From: Mycobacterium sp. GA-1841
GTDB lineage: Bacteria; Actinomycetota; Actinomycetes; Mycobacteriales; Mycobacteriaceae
NCBI RefSeq assembly: GCF_001954135.1
Contig: NZ_MBEQ01000056.1
Span: 62,001-126,000, forward strand
Direction of reading: 5' to 3'
Length of the DNA stretch: 64,000 bases
This document shows positions 16,013 to 24,793 of the stretch, piece after piece. Both the position numbers and the translations under genes were made by a program. Each line of letters begins with the position of its first letter. Within the stretch, counting starts at the first letter, position 1. Under the pieces are notes generated by a model. It searched no databases. It had not been told where the DNA came from and was given only the letters and a program-made list of their open reading frames with translations.

Positions 16013-16714
16013 ATGGCAGAGCACGACCACGACCACGAGCGCACCGTCAAGCCCATGGTCGACGAGATCACCGACTTCGAGGTCCTTGAGATCGCGCTGC
16101 GCGAATTATGTATCGAGAAGGGCATTTTCACCGCCGAAGAGCATCGTCTGTTCACCGAGTTCGCCGAACAGATCGGCCCGACTCCGGCGGCGCGGCTGGT
16201 GGCCCGTGCCTGGCTGGACCCGCAGTTCAAACAACTCGCCGCGGATGAGCCGATGACGGCGAGCAAAGAAGTCGGCGTCGACTGGCTGGAGCCCACCGGG
16301 TTCGGCACACCCAGCGATTTCACCGCATTCCAGATTCTCGAAGACACCCCGACGGTGCACCATGTGATCGTCTGCGCGTTGTGCTCCTGTTACCCGCGTC
16401 CGATTCTCGGCAACTCACCCGAGTGGTACCGAACCCCCAACTATCGGCGCCGGATGGTGCGCTGGCCACGTCAGGTCCTGGCCGAGTTCGGCCTCTACCT
16501 GCCCGACACCGTCGAAGTGCACGTGCAGGATTCAAATCAGAAACATCGCTTCATGGTGATGCCCATGCGTCCCGAAGGCACCGAGGGCTGGAGCGAAGAT
16601 CAGCTCACCGAGATCATCACCCGCGACTGCCTGATCGGCGTGGCACTGCCGAAAGCCGGTGTGACGACGAACGTCATCACCGAAACCCGCGCCGCTGTAC
16701 ATCCCGCGGAATGA
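16013..16714 (+). CDS. scnC: Thiocyanate hydrolase gamma subunit (cobalt-binding)
   Basis: A 233-residue subunit carrying the metal site. The claw motif VCALCSCYPRPILG places Cys121, Cys124 and Cys126 as ligands; in the characterised enzyme the last two equivalents are oxidised to sulfinate and sulfenate around Co(III). Further family-specific segments are SPEWYRTPNYRRRMVRWP, RQVLAEFGLYLPD and TRDCLIGVALPKAG. The sequence follows thiocyanate hydrolase gamma more closely than nitrile hydratase alpha. The N-terminus is histidine-rich (AEHDHDHE), as in the Thiobacillus protein, possibly helping cobalt acquisition. It lies 37 bp after the beta-alpha fusion and 16 bp before the probable activator gene. 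Confidence 0.92.
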   Translation: MAEHDHDHERTVKPMVDEITDFEVLEIALRELCIEKGIFTAEEHRLFTEFAEQIGPTPAARLVARAWLDPQFKQLAADEPMTASKEVGVDWLEPTGFGTPSDFTAFQILEDTPTVHHVIVCALCSCYPRPILGNSPEWYRTPNYRRRMVRWPRQVLAEFGLYLPDTVEVHVQDSNQKHRFMVMPMRPEGTEGWSEDQLTEIITRDCLIGVALPKAGVTTNVITETRAAVHPAE

Positions 16715-16730
16715 CCATCGGAGCGTGGTG

Positions 16731-17102
16731 ATGAACCGAGCGGATGAGCCGATACCGATTGGAGACGACCCGATTCCGACGCTCGCGAGAATCGTGGAAC
16801 GCAACCAGGTGTGGCCGCTGATGGCTGCCAAATACGGCGTCGAGAACCTGGTTCCGCCGTGGAAGACCAGCCTCGACGGGCTGTGCGACGCACTCGACCA
16901 CGCCGCGTGCGACACGGGTGTCCCCGACTTCACACAGCGCCGCGACGAGGAAGACCTGCTTTCGGCGACGCTCTACGCCGATCTGCCGTACCCCGAGAAT
17001 CAACTGGTCTCGCTGACGCACTCGCTGGTGGCGCGTGGGCTGATCACCGAATCCGAGTTGCGGGAGCGGTTGGCAGTGGTCCGGGGCAGACTCGAGGCCT
17101 GA
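16731..17102 (+). CDS. Probable thiocyanate hydrolase activator (P15K-like)
   Basis: A 123-residue protein related to the N-terminal part of nitrile hydratase beta and to nitrile-hydratase-type activators: VPPWKTSLDGLCDALDHAAC, EDLLSATLYADLPYPENQLV and SLVARGLITESELRERL. Thiocyanate hydrolase needs an activator of this type (P15K) for cobalt insertion and cysteine oxidation, and the gene directly follows the gamma subunit. ATG 16731 is chosen for GGAG seven bases upstream; GTG codons at 16725 and 16728 are in frame. Assignment rests on position, size and partial similarity, so an additional structural role is possible. Confidence 0.75.
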   Translation: MNRADEPIPIGDDPIPTLARIVERNQVWPLMAAKYGVENLVPPWKTSLDGLCDALDHAACDTGVPDFTQRRDEEDLLSATLYADLPYPENQLVSLTHSLVARGLITESELRERLAVVRGRLEA

Positions 17103-17147
17103 CGAGATCTGACCAGCCGTAGACCCCGAGACGCGCTGCGGTCTCCG

Positions 17148-17153
17148 TATAGT
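17148..17153 (+). promoter_or_regulatory. Possible -10 element TATAGT upstream of viuB
   Basis: TATAGT is a close match to the mycobacterial -10 consensus TANNNT and stands out in the GC-rich gap between the activator gene and viuB. It lies 47 bases before the viuB ATG, and no convincing -35 was seen. No IdeR-type iron box is recognisable in the gap. Confidence 0.4.
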
Positions 17154-17200
17154 CGATGAGGTCGGCTAATGAACAGCCGGCAGATGATCTTGGAGGCGGC

Positions 17201-18067
17201 ATGGCAGGACGACCGGTACACACATTTGCGGTGGTGCGCCGCGAGCAGTTGACCGATCACATGGTCAGGTTGGTGCTCGGCGGGTCGGGTGACGGCACAG
17301 GTTTCGACACATTCTCGCCCAGCGAATTCACCGATTCCTACGTCAAAATCGCCATCGTCCCCGACGGCGTCGACGTCGCGGCCTTGCCACAACCCTTGAC
17401 ACTGGACAGTTTTCAGGATCTGCCCGCCGAGCAACGTCCGACCGTGCGCACCTACACGGTGCGCAACGTCGACAGCGAGCGCGGTGAGATCACCATCGAC
17501 TTCGTCGTCCACGGCGAGCAAGGGGTGGCCGCACCGTGGGCTGCGGCCGCCGAACCGGGTCAGCCCGCCTACCTGATGGGGCCGAGCGGCGCCTACGCCC
17601 CTGATCCGGCAGCCGACTGGCATCTGTTCGCGGGCGACGAGGCCGCCCTCCCCGCCATCAGCGCCGCGCTGGAAGCGCTGCCCGCCAATGCGATTGGCCA
17701 GGCATTCATCGAGGTCGCCGGTCCCGAGGACGAACTCGAGCTCACCGCGCCCGACGGCGTCCAGGTGAACTGGATCTACCGCGGCGGTCGGGCCGACCTG
17801 GTCGGCGACGATCGTGCCGGGGACAACGCGCCACTGGTCGCCGCGGTCAAGGAGACGCCGTGGCTGCCCGGTCAGGTGCAGGTCTTCATCCACGGTGAGG
17901 CCCAGGCCGTCATGCACAATCTGCGTCCCTACATCCGCAAGGAGCGCGGTGTCCCGGCGAAATGGGCGGCGTCGATCTCCGGGTACTGGCGTCGTGGGCG
18001 TACCGAGGAGACCTTCCGTCAATGGAAGGCCGAGCTGGCAAAAGCCGAGGCCGACACCGCCGGCTGA
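17201..18067 (+). CDS. viuB: Siderophore-interacting protein (ViuB-like ferric reductase)
   Basis: A 288-residue flavin-dependent siderophore-interacting protein (Rv2895c-like). The N-terminal FAD-binding barrel has GRPVHTFAVVRREQLTDHMV and RPTVRTYTVRNV (the RxYT flavin motif, near residue 82). The C-terminal reductase part has HLFAGDEAALPAISAALE and ends in SGYWRRGRTEETFRQWK, a hallmark of the family. It releases iron from ferric siderophores in the cytoplasm using NAD(P)H. ATG 17201 has GGAGGC upstream. The gene keeps its expected place before xerC but is separated from dprA by the thiocyanate hydrolase operon. Confidence 0.92.
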   Translation: MAGRPVHTFAVVRREQLTDHMVRLVLGGSGDGTGFDTFSPSEFTDSYVKIAIVPDGVDVAALPQPLTLDSFQDLPAEQRPTVRTYTVRNVDSERGEITIDFVVHGEQGVAAPWAAAAEPGQPAYLMGPSGAYAPDPAADWHLFAGDEAALPAISAALEALPANAIGQAFIEVAGPEDELELTAPDGVQVNWIYRGGRADLVGDDRAGDNAPLVAAVKETPWLPGQVQVFIHGEAQAVMHNLRPYIRKERGVPAKWAASISGYWRRGRTEETFRQWKAELAKAEADTAG

Positions 18068-18103
18068 GACCGGAAGCGCGGCCGGGATGGCAAGGTAGCC
18101 GTC

Positions 18104-19270
18104 ATGGCGTACGGCGATTTTCAATTCGAGATCTACCTGCAGGGCCTGTCCGGCGTGTTGCCGACCATGCCGATGGACTATGCGGCGTTGGAGGCCAAGG
18201 CCCAGGCTGCCATGCCGGCGTCGGTGTGGTCCTACGTTGCCGGCGGCGCCGGCGACGAGCGCACTCAGCGGGTCAATCGGACCGCCTTCGACCGGTGGGG
18301 CCTGATCCCGCGGATGCTCAACGCCCATCGTGACCGTGACCTGTCCGTGGAGCTGTTCGGACTCACACTGCCCTCGCCCTTGTTCATGGCACCTATCGGG
18401 GTACTGGGCATCTGCGGGCAGGACGGTCACGGTGATCTGGCCGGAGCGCGCGCCGCTGCCCGCACCGGGGTCCCGATGGTGCTGTCCACCCTGACCGAAG
18501 ACCCGCTAGAAGACGTTGCCGCCGAATTCGGCGACACCCCAGGCTTTTTCCAGCTGTACACCCCGACCGACAAAGACTTGGCCGCCAGTCTGGTGCACCG
18601 CGCCGAGGCGGCCGGGTTCAAAGGCATCGTCGTCACCCTGGACACCTGGGTTCCGGGCTGGCGCCCGCGGGACCTGTCCACCTCGAACTTTCCGCAGCTA
18701 CGCGGCAAGTGCCTGGCCAACTACACCAGCGACCCGGTGTTCCGGGCCGGGCTGCCGCAGCCACCCGAAGAGAATCCGCAGGCGACCGTGCTGCGCTGGG
18801 TGAGCCTGTTCGGGAATCCCTTGACCTGGGATGACCTGCCGTGGCTGCGGTCGTTGACGAAACTGCCGCTGATCCTCAAAGGCATCTGCCACCCCGATGA
18901 TGTCCGGCGCGCCAAAGACGGCGGCGCCGACGGCATCTATTGCTCGAACCATGGTGGCCGCCAAGCCAATGGTGGACTGCCCGCCATCGACTGCCTGCCC
19001 GGTGTGGTCGAGGCGGCCGACGGATTGCCGGTGTTGTTCGACTCGGGAATCCGCAACGGCGCAGACATCGTCAAGGCGCTGGCCCTGGGCGCCACCGCGG
19101 TCGGGGTGGGCCGGCCGTTTACGTACGGGTTGGCATTGGGCGGGGCCGACGGCATCGTGCACGTGCTGCGCTCACTGCTGGCCGAGGCCGATCTGATCAT
19201 GGGCGTGGACGGCTATCCGACCCTGGCCGACCTCACCCCCGACGCGCTGCGTCGGGTGGACTGTCCGTGA
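18104..19270 (+). CDS. FMN-dependent alpha-hydroxy acid oxidase, lactate 2-monooxygenase-like
   Basis: A 388-residue protein closely resembling Mycobacterium smegmatis lactate 2-monooxygenase in length and sequence: [49 protein letters not shown], and the active-site [11 protein letters not shown] with catalytic His near residue 284, then [20 protein letters not shown] for FMN phosphate binding. The enzyme type oxidises L-lactate, forming acetate, CO2 and water when the product is not released, or pyruvate if it acts as an oxidase. The sequence alone does not settle which. It sits between viuB and xerC, which are neighbours in M. tuberculosis, so it is an accessory insertion. Confidence 0.87.
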   Translation: MAYGDFQFEIYLQGLSGVLPTMPMDYAALEAKAQAAMPASVWSYVAGGAGDERTQRVNRTAFDRWGLIPRMLNAHRDRDLSVELFGLTLPSPLFMAPIGVLGICGQDGHGDLAGARAAARTGVPMVLSTLTEDPLEDVAAEFGDTPGFFQLYTPTDKDLAASLVHRAEAAGFKGIVVTLDTWVPGWRPRDLSTSNFPQLRGKCLANYTSDPVFRAGLPQPPEENPQATVLRWVSLFGNPLTWDDLPWLRSLTKLPLILKGICHPDDVRRAKDGGADGIYCSNHGGRQANGGLPAIDCLPGVVEAADGLPVLFDSGIRNGADIVKALALGATAVGVGRPFTYGLALGGADGIVHVLRSLLAEADLIMGVDGYPTLADLTPDALRRVDCP

Positions 19271-19349
19271 GCCCGTTGAGATGAGACCGTGACGGTGACC
19301 GCTCGGCGCGCCGGATGCGTCGCAAGCGAAGTTCTGCGACGGTGACACG

Positions 19350-20246
19350 GTGGCCGCAGTCGAGGAGGTTCTTGCCGAGTTCGACGAGTACCTGGCGTTG
19401 CAATGCGGCCGCTCCGAGCACACCCGTCGCGCATACCGGGCAGACCTGCGCGCGTTGTTCGAGTTCAGCGGCGGTGGTCTGGACACTGTGACCCTGCCGC
19501 GGTTGCGGTCCTGGCTGGCTGCGCAGAGCGCGGCCGGAACGGCGCGGACCACGCTGGCGCGTCGCACCTCCTCGGTCAAGACCTTCTGCACCTGGGCAGC
19601 CCGGCGGGGGCTGCTGGCCGAGGACCCCGCTGCCCGGCTGCAGGTCCCCAAGGCCCACCGCACACTGCCCGCGGTGCTGCGTCGCGATCAGGCACTCGAC
19701 GCCATGGAGGCCATGAATTCCGCTGTATGCGAAGGTGATCCGTTGGCGGTGCGGGACCGGCTGATCGTCGAGATGCTGTATGCCACCGGTATCCGGGTCA
19801 GCGAGTTGTGCGGGCTGGACATCGACGACATCGACACCTCACGTCGTGTGCTCCAGGTACTGGGCAAGGGCAACAAACAGCGCACGGTCCCGTTCGGTGA
19901 ACCGGCCCAGGCGGCGTTGACGGCGTGGCTCACCGACGGGCGGCCGGCGCTGGTCACCCCGGCTTCCGGACCCGCGCTCCTGTTGGGCGCCCGGGGTAAA
20001 CGGCTCGACCCGCGACAGGTCCGCACCGTGGTGCACCAGACCGTCGCGGCCGTCGACGGTGCGCCGGACATCGGGCCGCACGGTCTTCGGCACAGCGCAG
20101 CCACGCATCTGCTCGAAGGGGGTGCGGATCTGCGCGTCGTGCAGGAGTTGTTGGGCCACACCTCGCTTGCCACCACGCAGCTCTACACCCATGTCACCGT
20201 GGAACGACTGCGCGCGGTCCACGACCAAGCGCACCCACGGGCCTGA
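19350..20246 (+). CDS. xerC: Tyrosine recombinase XerC
   Basis: A 298-residue site-specific recombinase (Rv2894c-like) that resolves chromosome dimers at dif together with XerD. The SAM-like N-terminal DNA-binding domain covers roughly residues 1-95. The catalytic domain shows Arg in [12 protein letters not shown], Lys in [11 protein letters not shown], HxxR in [12 protein letters not shown], and His and the nucleophile Tyr in [15 protein letters not shown]. The start is GTG 19350. It occupies its usual chromosomal position and is not part of a mobile element: no terminal repeats or excisionase were seen around it. Confidence 0.95.
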   Translation: MAAVEEVLAEFDEYLALQCGRSEHTRRAYRADLRALFEFSGGGLDTVTLPRLRSWLAAQSAAGTARTTLARRTSSVKTFCTWAARRGLLAEDPAARLQVPKAHRTLPAVLRRDQALDAMEAMNSAVCEGDPLAVRDRLIVEMLYATGIRVSELCGLDIDDIDTSRRVLQVLGKGNKQRTVPFGEPAQAALTAWLTDGRPALVTPASGPALLLGARGKRLDPRQVRTVVHQTVAAVDGAPDIGPHGLRHSAATHLLEGGADLRVVQELLGHTSLATTQLYTHVTVERLRAVHDQAHPRA

Positions 20247-20255
20247 AGGAGGACT

Positions 20256-21154
20256 GTGCACGAACCGGCTCTCGGGCCGATCCGGACGACCGTCGGATTG
20301 CCGAACGGACCGGTGTCCTACCTCACCTGGGCCACCGGCCCCCAAAATCCCGCGGTGGTGCTGCTGCACGGCGGTGGAGTGGACAGCGCGTCGCTGTCGT
20401 GGGGCGGTATCGGCCCGCGGCTGGCCCGGGCGGGTTACCGCGTCATCGCTCCGGATCATCCCGGCTACGGCCACAGCCCGGCGCCACGTCTGCCCGTGAC
20501 CCAGGAACGCCTGGTGGCCTACGTGGGGGAGTTCGTCGACGCACTCGGCCTGCAGCGCTACGCGATCGGCGGCTTGTCGCTCGGTGGCGGCATGACCATC
20601 GGCCACGTGCTGGACCGGCCGGACGGCGTCAGTGGCGCGATGCTGTTGAGTAGTTACGGCCTCATGTCCCGGCTGTCGGGCGGGCCGCTGTCCGGATACG
20701 GCAATTGGTCACCTGGGCGACGTTGCGGGCCGGCCTACTGGGGTGGATGACCCGTTGGGTGGGCACCAACCGCAAAGCGATGGTGCGCAGCATGGGGTCG
20801 CTGATCACCGATCCCGCCCACCTCACGGACGACCTGATCGACGAGATCATGGCGGCGGCGAGCCGGCCGGACGGCTTTCGGGCGTTCGAGCAATGGCAAC
20901 GGGACCAGGTCGGCTGGAATCGGCTGCGCACCGACTACACGCCGCAGTTGACGTCCTTTCCCTGCCCGGCGCTCATCGTTCACGGTGCACGCGACCCGGG
21001 TGTCCCGGTGGCGCGTGCCCGCACCGCGGCCACGCTGATTCCCGACGCCCAGCTCAAAGTGGTTGCCGGAGCCGGGCATTGGGTGCAGCGTGACCAGCCC
21101 GACGTGGTCTCCGACGCGATCCGGGGATTCCTACGAGGCATCGGCGCAGTGTGA
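20256..21154 (+). pseudogene. Alpha/beta hydrolase interrupted by a frameshift
   Basis: Two overlapping frames together encode one alpha/beta hydrolase of about 299 residues. The first (GTG 20256, AAGGAGG upstream) gives AVVLLHGGGVDSASLSW, VIAPDHPGYGHS and the nucleophile elbow IGGLSLGGGMT. After TCCGGATACGG near 20701 the frame fails, and the protein continues one frame over from about 20702: QLVTWATLRAGLLGW, then CPALIVHGARDPGVPV (acid) and AGAGHWVQRDQPD (histidine). Inserting a single C at 20701-20702 restores GYGQLVTW. The full catalytic set survives across both halves, so this is either a very recent mutation or a base-call error in GGCCAATTGG. Confidence 0.85.
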
Positions 21155-21170
21155 GTAGCTTGTGCCTGGT

Positions 21171-21668
21171 TCACCCGGCCAGCGGCTTGAGCCGGATCGG
21201 GGTCTCGGCCAGCAGGCCGAGTGGATCGACGTAGTCGGCCCGCGCGGCCGCACCCCACATGGCGCCCCAGTGCAGGCAGGCCGCTGCGGCGCAGCCCGGG
21301 TGACCGGCCAGCACGGTGCCGATCAACTGCCCGGCGGTCACGGTCTGCCCGGGCCGGACCGCAGCGTCCACCGGTTCGTAGCTGGTGCGCAGCCCGCCCG
21401 GATTGGCCAGCGAGATCACCGGCCGTCCGGCCAGCACCCCGGCGAACACGACGGTGCCGGGTCCGGCGGCGTAGACCGCCTGGCCGGGCACGGCGGTCAG
21501 GTCGACGCCGCGATGGCCACGGGTCCAGTTGGGCGAGGGAGCGTCGAAACCCCTGGTCACGGCGGGGCGCGGAGATATCGGCCAGTGCAGCCGCGAGTCG
21601 TCGGCGCGGGCAGTGCCCGGCCACGCCCAGGCCAGGAGCAAAATCAGGACCACCGCGGCGGATCTCAC
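21171..21668 (-). CDS. Secreted M23 family peptidase (LytM domain)
   Basis: A 165-residue protein (Rv2891-like) with an N-terminal signal peptide (SAAVVLILLLAWAWPGTARA, cleavage after ARA). The mature LytM domain begins LHWPISPRPAVTRGF and contains HRGVDLTAVPGQAVYAAGPG (first zinc histidine and aspartate near residue 55) and CLHWGAMWG, where the HxH of active enzymes is replaced by HWG. Peptidoglycan cleavage is therefore uncertain. The GTG start at 21668 has GAGGAG upstream. The gene is divergent from rpsB, as in M. tuberculosis. Confidence 0.85.
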   Translation of the reverse strand: MRSAAVVLILLLAWAWPGTARADDSRLHWPISPRPAVTRGFDAPSPNWTRGHRGVDLTAVPGQAVYAAGPGTVVFAGVLAGRPVISLANPGGLRTSYEPVDAAVRPGQTVTAGQLIGTVLAGHPGCAAAACLHWGAMWGAAARADYVDPLGLLAETPIRLKPLAG

Positions 21669-21974
21669 CTCCTCAGTTCAGCGTCTTGCCCGGGCCGTCC
21701 GAAAGACCCGAAACCGGCCCTGTGGATGAAATCGACGAATCCGCCCGCGTTTGCCGCGTGGTAAAAGCACCTCTGCGCAGCGTGTAAACTTCTATCCGCA
21801 GCTCGCTGAGCGGGCTGACTTCGCGTGTCTGCGCCACGACCTCTAATCGGGGTCGTACCCGGATGCCGGCGGTCCTGACCTGGGTTTTCCAGGGCGGGTC
21901 CGGCGACCAGCAGGCACCAGGGTCCGGTGTCACCGATACCGGACGACAACCGACAACTAAAGGACATGGCCGAC
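21669..21974. other. 306-bp divergent region: promoters and rpsB leader
   Basis: The region separates the M23 peptidase gene from rpsB. GTGTAAACT around 21782-21790 contains TAAACT, a plausible -10 for rpsB, leaving about 185 bases of untranslated leader. The leader has short complementary stretches (for example CAGCTCGCTGAG at about 21799-21810). A long leader fits translational autoregulation by S2, known in other bacteria, but no specific leader fold could be identified here. Confidence 0.4.
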
Positions 21975-22799
21975 ATGGCTGTTGTGACAATGAAGCAGCT
22001 GCTGGACAGCGGCGCCCACTTCGGGCATCAGACCCGTCGTTGGAACCCCAAGATGAAGCGGTTCATCTTCACCGACCGCAATGGCATCTACATCATCGAC
22101 CTGCAGCAGACGCTGACCTACATCGACAAGGCGTACGAGTTCGTCAAGGAAACCGTCGCCCACGGTGGCAGCGTGCTGTTCGTCGGTACCAAGAAGCAGG
22201 CGCAGGAATCGATCGCCGAAGAGGCCACCCGCGTCGGCATGCCCTACGTGAACCAGCGCTGGCTGGGCGGCATGCTCACCAACTTCTCCACCGTGCACAA
22301 GCGTCTGCAGCGCCTCAAGGAGCTCGAGGCCATGGAGCAGACCGGTGGCTTCGAAGGTCGCACCAAGAAGGAAATCCTCATGCTCACGCGTGAGAAGAAC
22401 AAGCTTGAGCGCAGCCTCGGTGGTATCCGCGACATGCAGAAGGTGCCCTCGGCCATCTGGGTCGTCGACACCAACAAGGAGCACATCGCCGTCGGCGAGG
22501 CCCGCAAGCTGAACATCCCGGTCATCGCGATCCTCGACACCAACTGCGATCCCGACGTCGTGGATTACCCGATCCCGGGCAACGACGACGCGATCCGTTC
22601 GGCTGCCCTGCTGACCAAGGTCGTGGCCTCGGCCGTGGCCGAAGGCCTGCAGGCTCGCGCCGGCGCCGGTCAGAAGCAGGACGCCGAAGGCGCAGAGCCG
22701 CTCGCCGAGTGGGAGCAGGAACTGCTGGCCGGTGCGACTGCGGGTGCCGCCGAGGGCGACGCCGCTGCTGCACCCGAAACATCCACTGACGCTTCGTAA
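21975..22799 (+). CDS. rpsB: 30S ribosomal protein S2
   Basis: A 274-residue S2 protein of the small ribosomal subunit. It begins [20 protein letters not shown] and includes [45 protein letters not shown] and [18 protein letters not shown] low-complexity Ala/Glu-rich tail of about 40 residues follows, as in other mycobacteria. ATG 21975 matches the known mycobacterial N-terminus and lies 11 bases after AAAGGA; the ATG at 21966 is too close to that site. It is followed 16 bp later by tsf. Confidence 0.97.
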   Translation: MAVVTMKQLLDSGAHFGHQTRRWNPKMKRFIFTDRNGIYIIDLQQTLTYIDKAYEFVKETVAHGGSVLFVGTKKQAQESIAEEATRVGMPYVNQRWLGGMLTNFSTVHKRLQRLKELEAMEQTGGFEGRTKKEILMLTREKNKLERSLGGIRDMQKVPSAIWVVDTNKEHIAVGEARKLNIPVIAILDTNCDPDVVDYPIPGNDDAIRSAALLTKVVASAVAEGLQARAGAGQKQDAEGAEPLAEWEQELLAGATAGAAEGDAAAAPETSTDAS

Positions 22800-22815
22800 T
22801 CAGGAGAAGTCTTAA

Positions 22816-23643
22816 ATGGCTAACTACACCGCTGCCGACGTCAAGCGCCTTCGGGAGCTGACCGGCTCCGGCATGATGGACTGCAAGAACGCGCTGGCCG
22901 AATCGGACGGCGATTTTGACAAGGCCGTCGAGTTGCTCCGTATCAAGGGCGCCAAGGACGTCGGCAAGCGCGCTGAGCGCGCCACCGCCGAGGGTCTGGT
23001 CGCGGCCAAGGACGGCGCGCTGATCGAGCTGAACTCCGAGACCGACTTCGTCGCCAAGAACGCCGAATTCCAGGAGCTCGCCAACCAGGTCGTGGCGGCC
23101 GCCGCTGCCGCGAAGGCCGGCGACGTGGATGCTCTCAAGGTCGCCACGGTTGGGGATACCACGGTCGAGCAGGCCGTAGCCGACCTGTCCGCCAAGATCG
23201 GCGAGAAGCTCGAGCTGCGTCGGGTCGCCTACTTCGACGGCACCGTCGAGACCTACCTGCACAAGCGTGCCGCGGACCTGCCGCCGGCCGTCGGTGTCCT
23301 GGTCGAGTACACCGCCGGCGACGCGGACAAGGGCAAGGAGGCCGCCCACGCGGTCGCTCTGCAGATCGCCGCGCTCAAGGCTCGCTACCTCACCCGTGAG
23401 GATGTCCCCGCCGACATCGTCGCCAACGAGCGGCGCATCGCCGAGGAGACCGCGAAGGAAGAGGGCAAGCCCGAGCAGGCGCTGCCCAAGATCATCGAAG
23501 GTCGCGTCACGGGCTTCTACAAGGATGTCGTGCTGCTCGACCAGCCGTCGGTGTCCGACAACAAGAAGTCCGTCAAGGCGCTGCTCGACGAGGCCGGCGT
23601 CACCGTGACCCGCTTCGTGCGGTTCGAGGTCGGCCAGGCCTAA
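22816..23643 (+). CDS. tsf: Elongation factor Ts
   Basis: A 275-residue EF-Ts, the nucleotide exchange factor for EF-Tu. The N-terminal UBA-like domain reads [19 protein letters not shown] and [20 protein letters not shown]. The TDFVAKN motif that contacts EF-Tu is at about residues 76-82, and the core ends with the [12 protein letters not shown] tail. The ribosome site AGGAGAAG lies before ATG 22816. It shares a transcript with rpsB and is followed by tandem palindromic repeats and a strong terminator. Confidence 0.97.
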   Translation: MANYTAADVKRLRELTGSGMMDCKNALAESDGDFDKAVELLRIKGAKDVGKRAERATAEGLVAAKDGALIELNSETDFVAKNAEFQELANQVVAAAAAAKAGDVDALKVATVGDTTVEQAVADLSAKIGEKLELRRVAYFDGTVETYLHKRAADLPPAVGVLVEYTAGDADKGKEAAHAVALQIAALKARYLTREDVPADIVANERRIAEETAKEEGKPEQALPKIIEGRVTGFYKDVVLLDQPSVSDNKKSVKALLDEAGVTVTRFVRFEVGQA

Positions 23644-23667
23644 CCCCAGAAGACTCGGGCGGCACAT

Positions 23668-23745
23668 CACACCCGATTGACGGCTCGGCCGTCCACACCC
23701 GATGGACGGCTCGGCCGTCCACACCCGATGGACGGCTCGGCCGTC
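23668..23745 (+). repeat. Three tandem 26-bp repeats, each with a perfect hairpin
   Basis: Three adjacent copies of a 26-bp unit (23668-23693, 23694-23719, 23720-23745) share CACACCCGAT(T/G)GACGG followed by CTCGGCCGTC; copy 1 differs from copies 2 and 3 by one base. Each contains the palindrome GACGGC-TCG-GCCGTC; in copy 2 the stem extends to 8 bp (TGGACGGC/GCCGTCCA). There are no spacers between units, so this is not CRISPR. The array sits between the tsf stop and the terminator and would be transcribed as three consecutive hairpins in the rpsB-tsf 3' untranslated region. Confidence 0.9.
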
Positions 23746-23757
23746 GCCGCCCGTCGC

Positions 23758-23802
23758 AAAACCCCGCGCTCATTCCGGCGATCCCGGAAAGCGCGGGGTT
23801 TT
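23758..23802 (+). terminator. Rho-independent terminator after tsf
   Basis: A 12-bp perfect stem, AAAACCCCGCGC (23758-23769) with GCGCGGGGTTTT (23791-23802), encloses a second small stem TTCCGG/CCGGAA (23773-23778 and 23784-23789). The T run follows directly (GGTTTTGTTC). It should end the rpsB-tsf transcript; the symmetric A and T ends could also work in the other direction. Confidence 0.85.
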
Positions 23803-23914
23803 GTTCATTTGTGACCCGGTCGGTGCCGGGTAGTTGCTCACGCCGGGGCAAGGTGCTTTGCCGATGTGGGAGTGTGGCAGGTACGAATGGGTTGGGGATG
23901 GTGTTGGAGGTGAC

Positions 23915-24769
23915 ATGCGCGTAGGCGTGGTTTTTCCGCAGACGGAACTCGGCGGAGATCCTGGAGCCGTGCGCGCATACGGCCAGCGTGTCGAGGAGCT
24001 GGGCTTCACGCACATCCTGGCCTACGACCACGTCGTCGGCGCCGATCCGGCGGTCCACCGGGACTGGGCGGGGCCCTACGACCTGTACACCACGTTCCAC
24101 GAGCCGATGGTGATGTTCGGCTACCTGGCGGCGGTCACGTCGCTGGAACTGGTGACCGGGGTGATCATCCTGCCGCAACGGCAAGCGGTGTTGGTGGCCA
24201 AGCAGGCCGCCGAGGTGGATCTGCTCACCGGCGGCCGTTTTCGGCTGGGCATCGGCCTGGGCTGGAACGCCGTCGAGTACGAAGCGCTGGGCGAAGATTT
24301 CGGCAATCGCGGCAAACGGTCCGAAGAGCAGGTGGAGTTGATGCGTCGGCTCTGGACCGAATCCTCGGTCACCTTCGAGGGCCGTCATCACACAGTGACC
24401 GGTACCGGTCTGGCTCCGCTGCCGGTGCAGCGACCGATCCCGGTGTGGTTCGGTGCCGCCTCCGCGCGGGCACTGGAGCGGGCCGGGCGTCTCGCCGACG
24501 GCTGGTTTCCGATGGTCGGCCCGGGGCTCGAACTCGACGACGCGCGCGCCCGGGTCGAACGCGCCGCGGTCTCGGTCGGCCGCGACCCGACCACCATCGG
24601 GATGGAAGGGCGCGTGACCTGGTCCGGTGACCCAGAGCAGACCGCGGCCGGCATCACCGCGTGGGCCGAGGCCGGGGCCACCCACGTCGCGGTGAACACC
24701 ATGGGGGCGGGCCTTCGGACGGTCGACGAGCACCTGGCTGCGCTGCAGAGTGTGGCCCGGACGCAGTGA
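23915..24769 (+). CDS. Luciferase-like (LLM) F420-dependent oxidoreductase
   Basis: A 284-residue TIM-barrel oxidoreductase of the mycobacterial F420 type: VGVVFPQTELGGDPGAVRAY, FTHILAYDHVVGADP, TGVIILPQRQAVLVAKQAAE, RFRLGIGLGWNAVEYEALGE. Family members transfer hydride from reduced F420 to diverse substrates; the substrate here is unknown. ATG 23915 follows GGAGG with 4 bases between; in-frame starts further upstream are rejected. It lies downstream of the tsf terminator, 25 bp before the amidase gene. Confidence 0.87.
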   Translation: MRVGVVFPQTELGGDPGAVRAYGQRVEELGFTHILAYDHVVGADPAVHRDWAGPYDLYTTFHEPMVMFGYLAAVTSLELVTGVIILPQRQAVLVAKQAAEVDLLTGGRFRLGIGLGWNAVEYEALGEDFGNRGKRSEEQVELMRRLWTESSVTFEGRHHTVTGTGLAPLPVQRPIPVWFGAASARALERAGRLADGWFPMVGPGLELDDARARVERAAVSVGRDPTTIGMEGRVTWSGDPEQTAAGITAWAEAGATHVAVNTMGAGLRTVDEHLAALQSVARTQ

Positions 24770-24793
24770 TGTGTGGCTTGCTAGCGTCGGAGC

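Noticed and set aside
15136..16714. Nitrile hydratase alpha and beta subunits
   Set aside because: The sequences and extra segments (YESPAAEDE, RRRMVRWPRQVLAEFG, HDVGGEPDAP) match thiocyanate hydrolase subunits more closely; substrate still needs an assay.
17103..17200. IdeR iron box upstream of viuB
   Set aside because: No sequence close to the TTAGGTTAGSCTAACCTAA consensus is present; only a -10-like TATAGT.
19350..20246. Integrase of a mobile element
   Set aside because: It is XerC in its conserved chromosomal position, with no attachment-site repeats or accessory phage genes.
23668..23745. CRISPR array
   Set aside because: Units are contiguous with no spacers and no cas genes are present.
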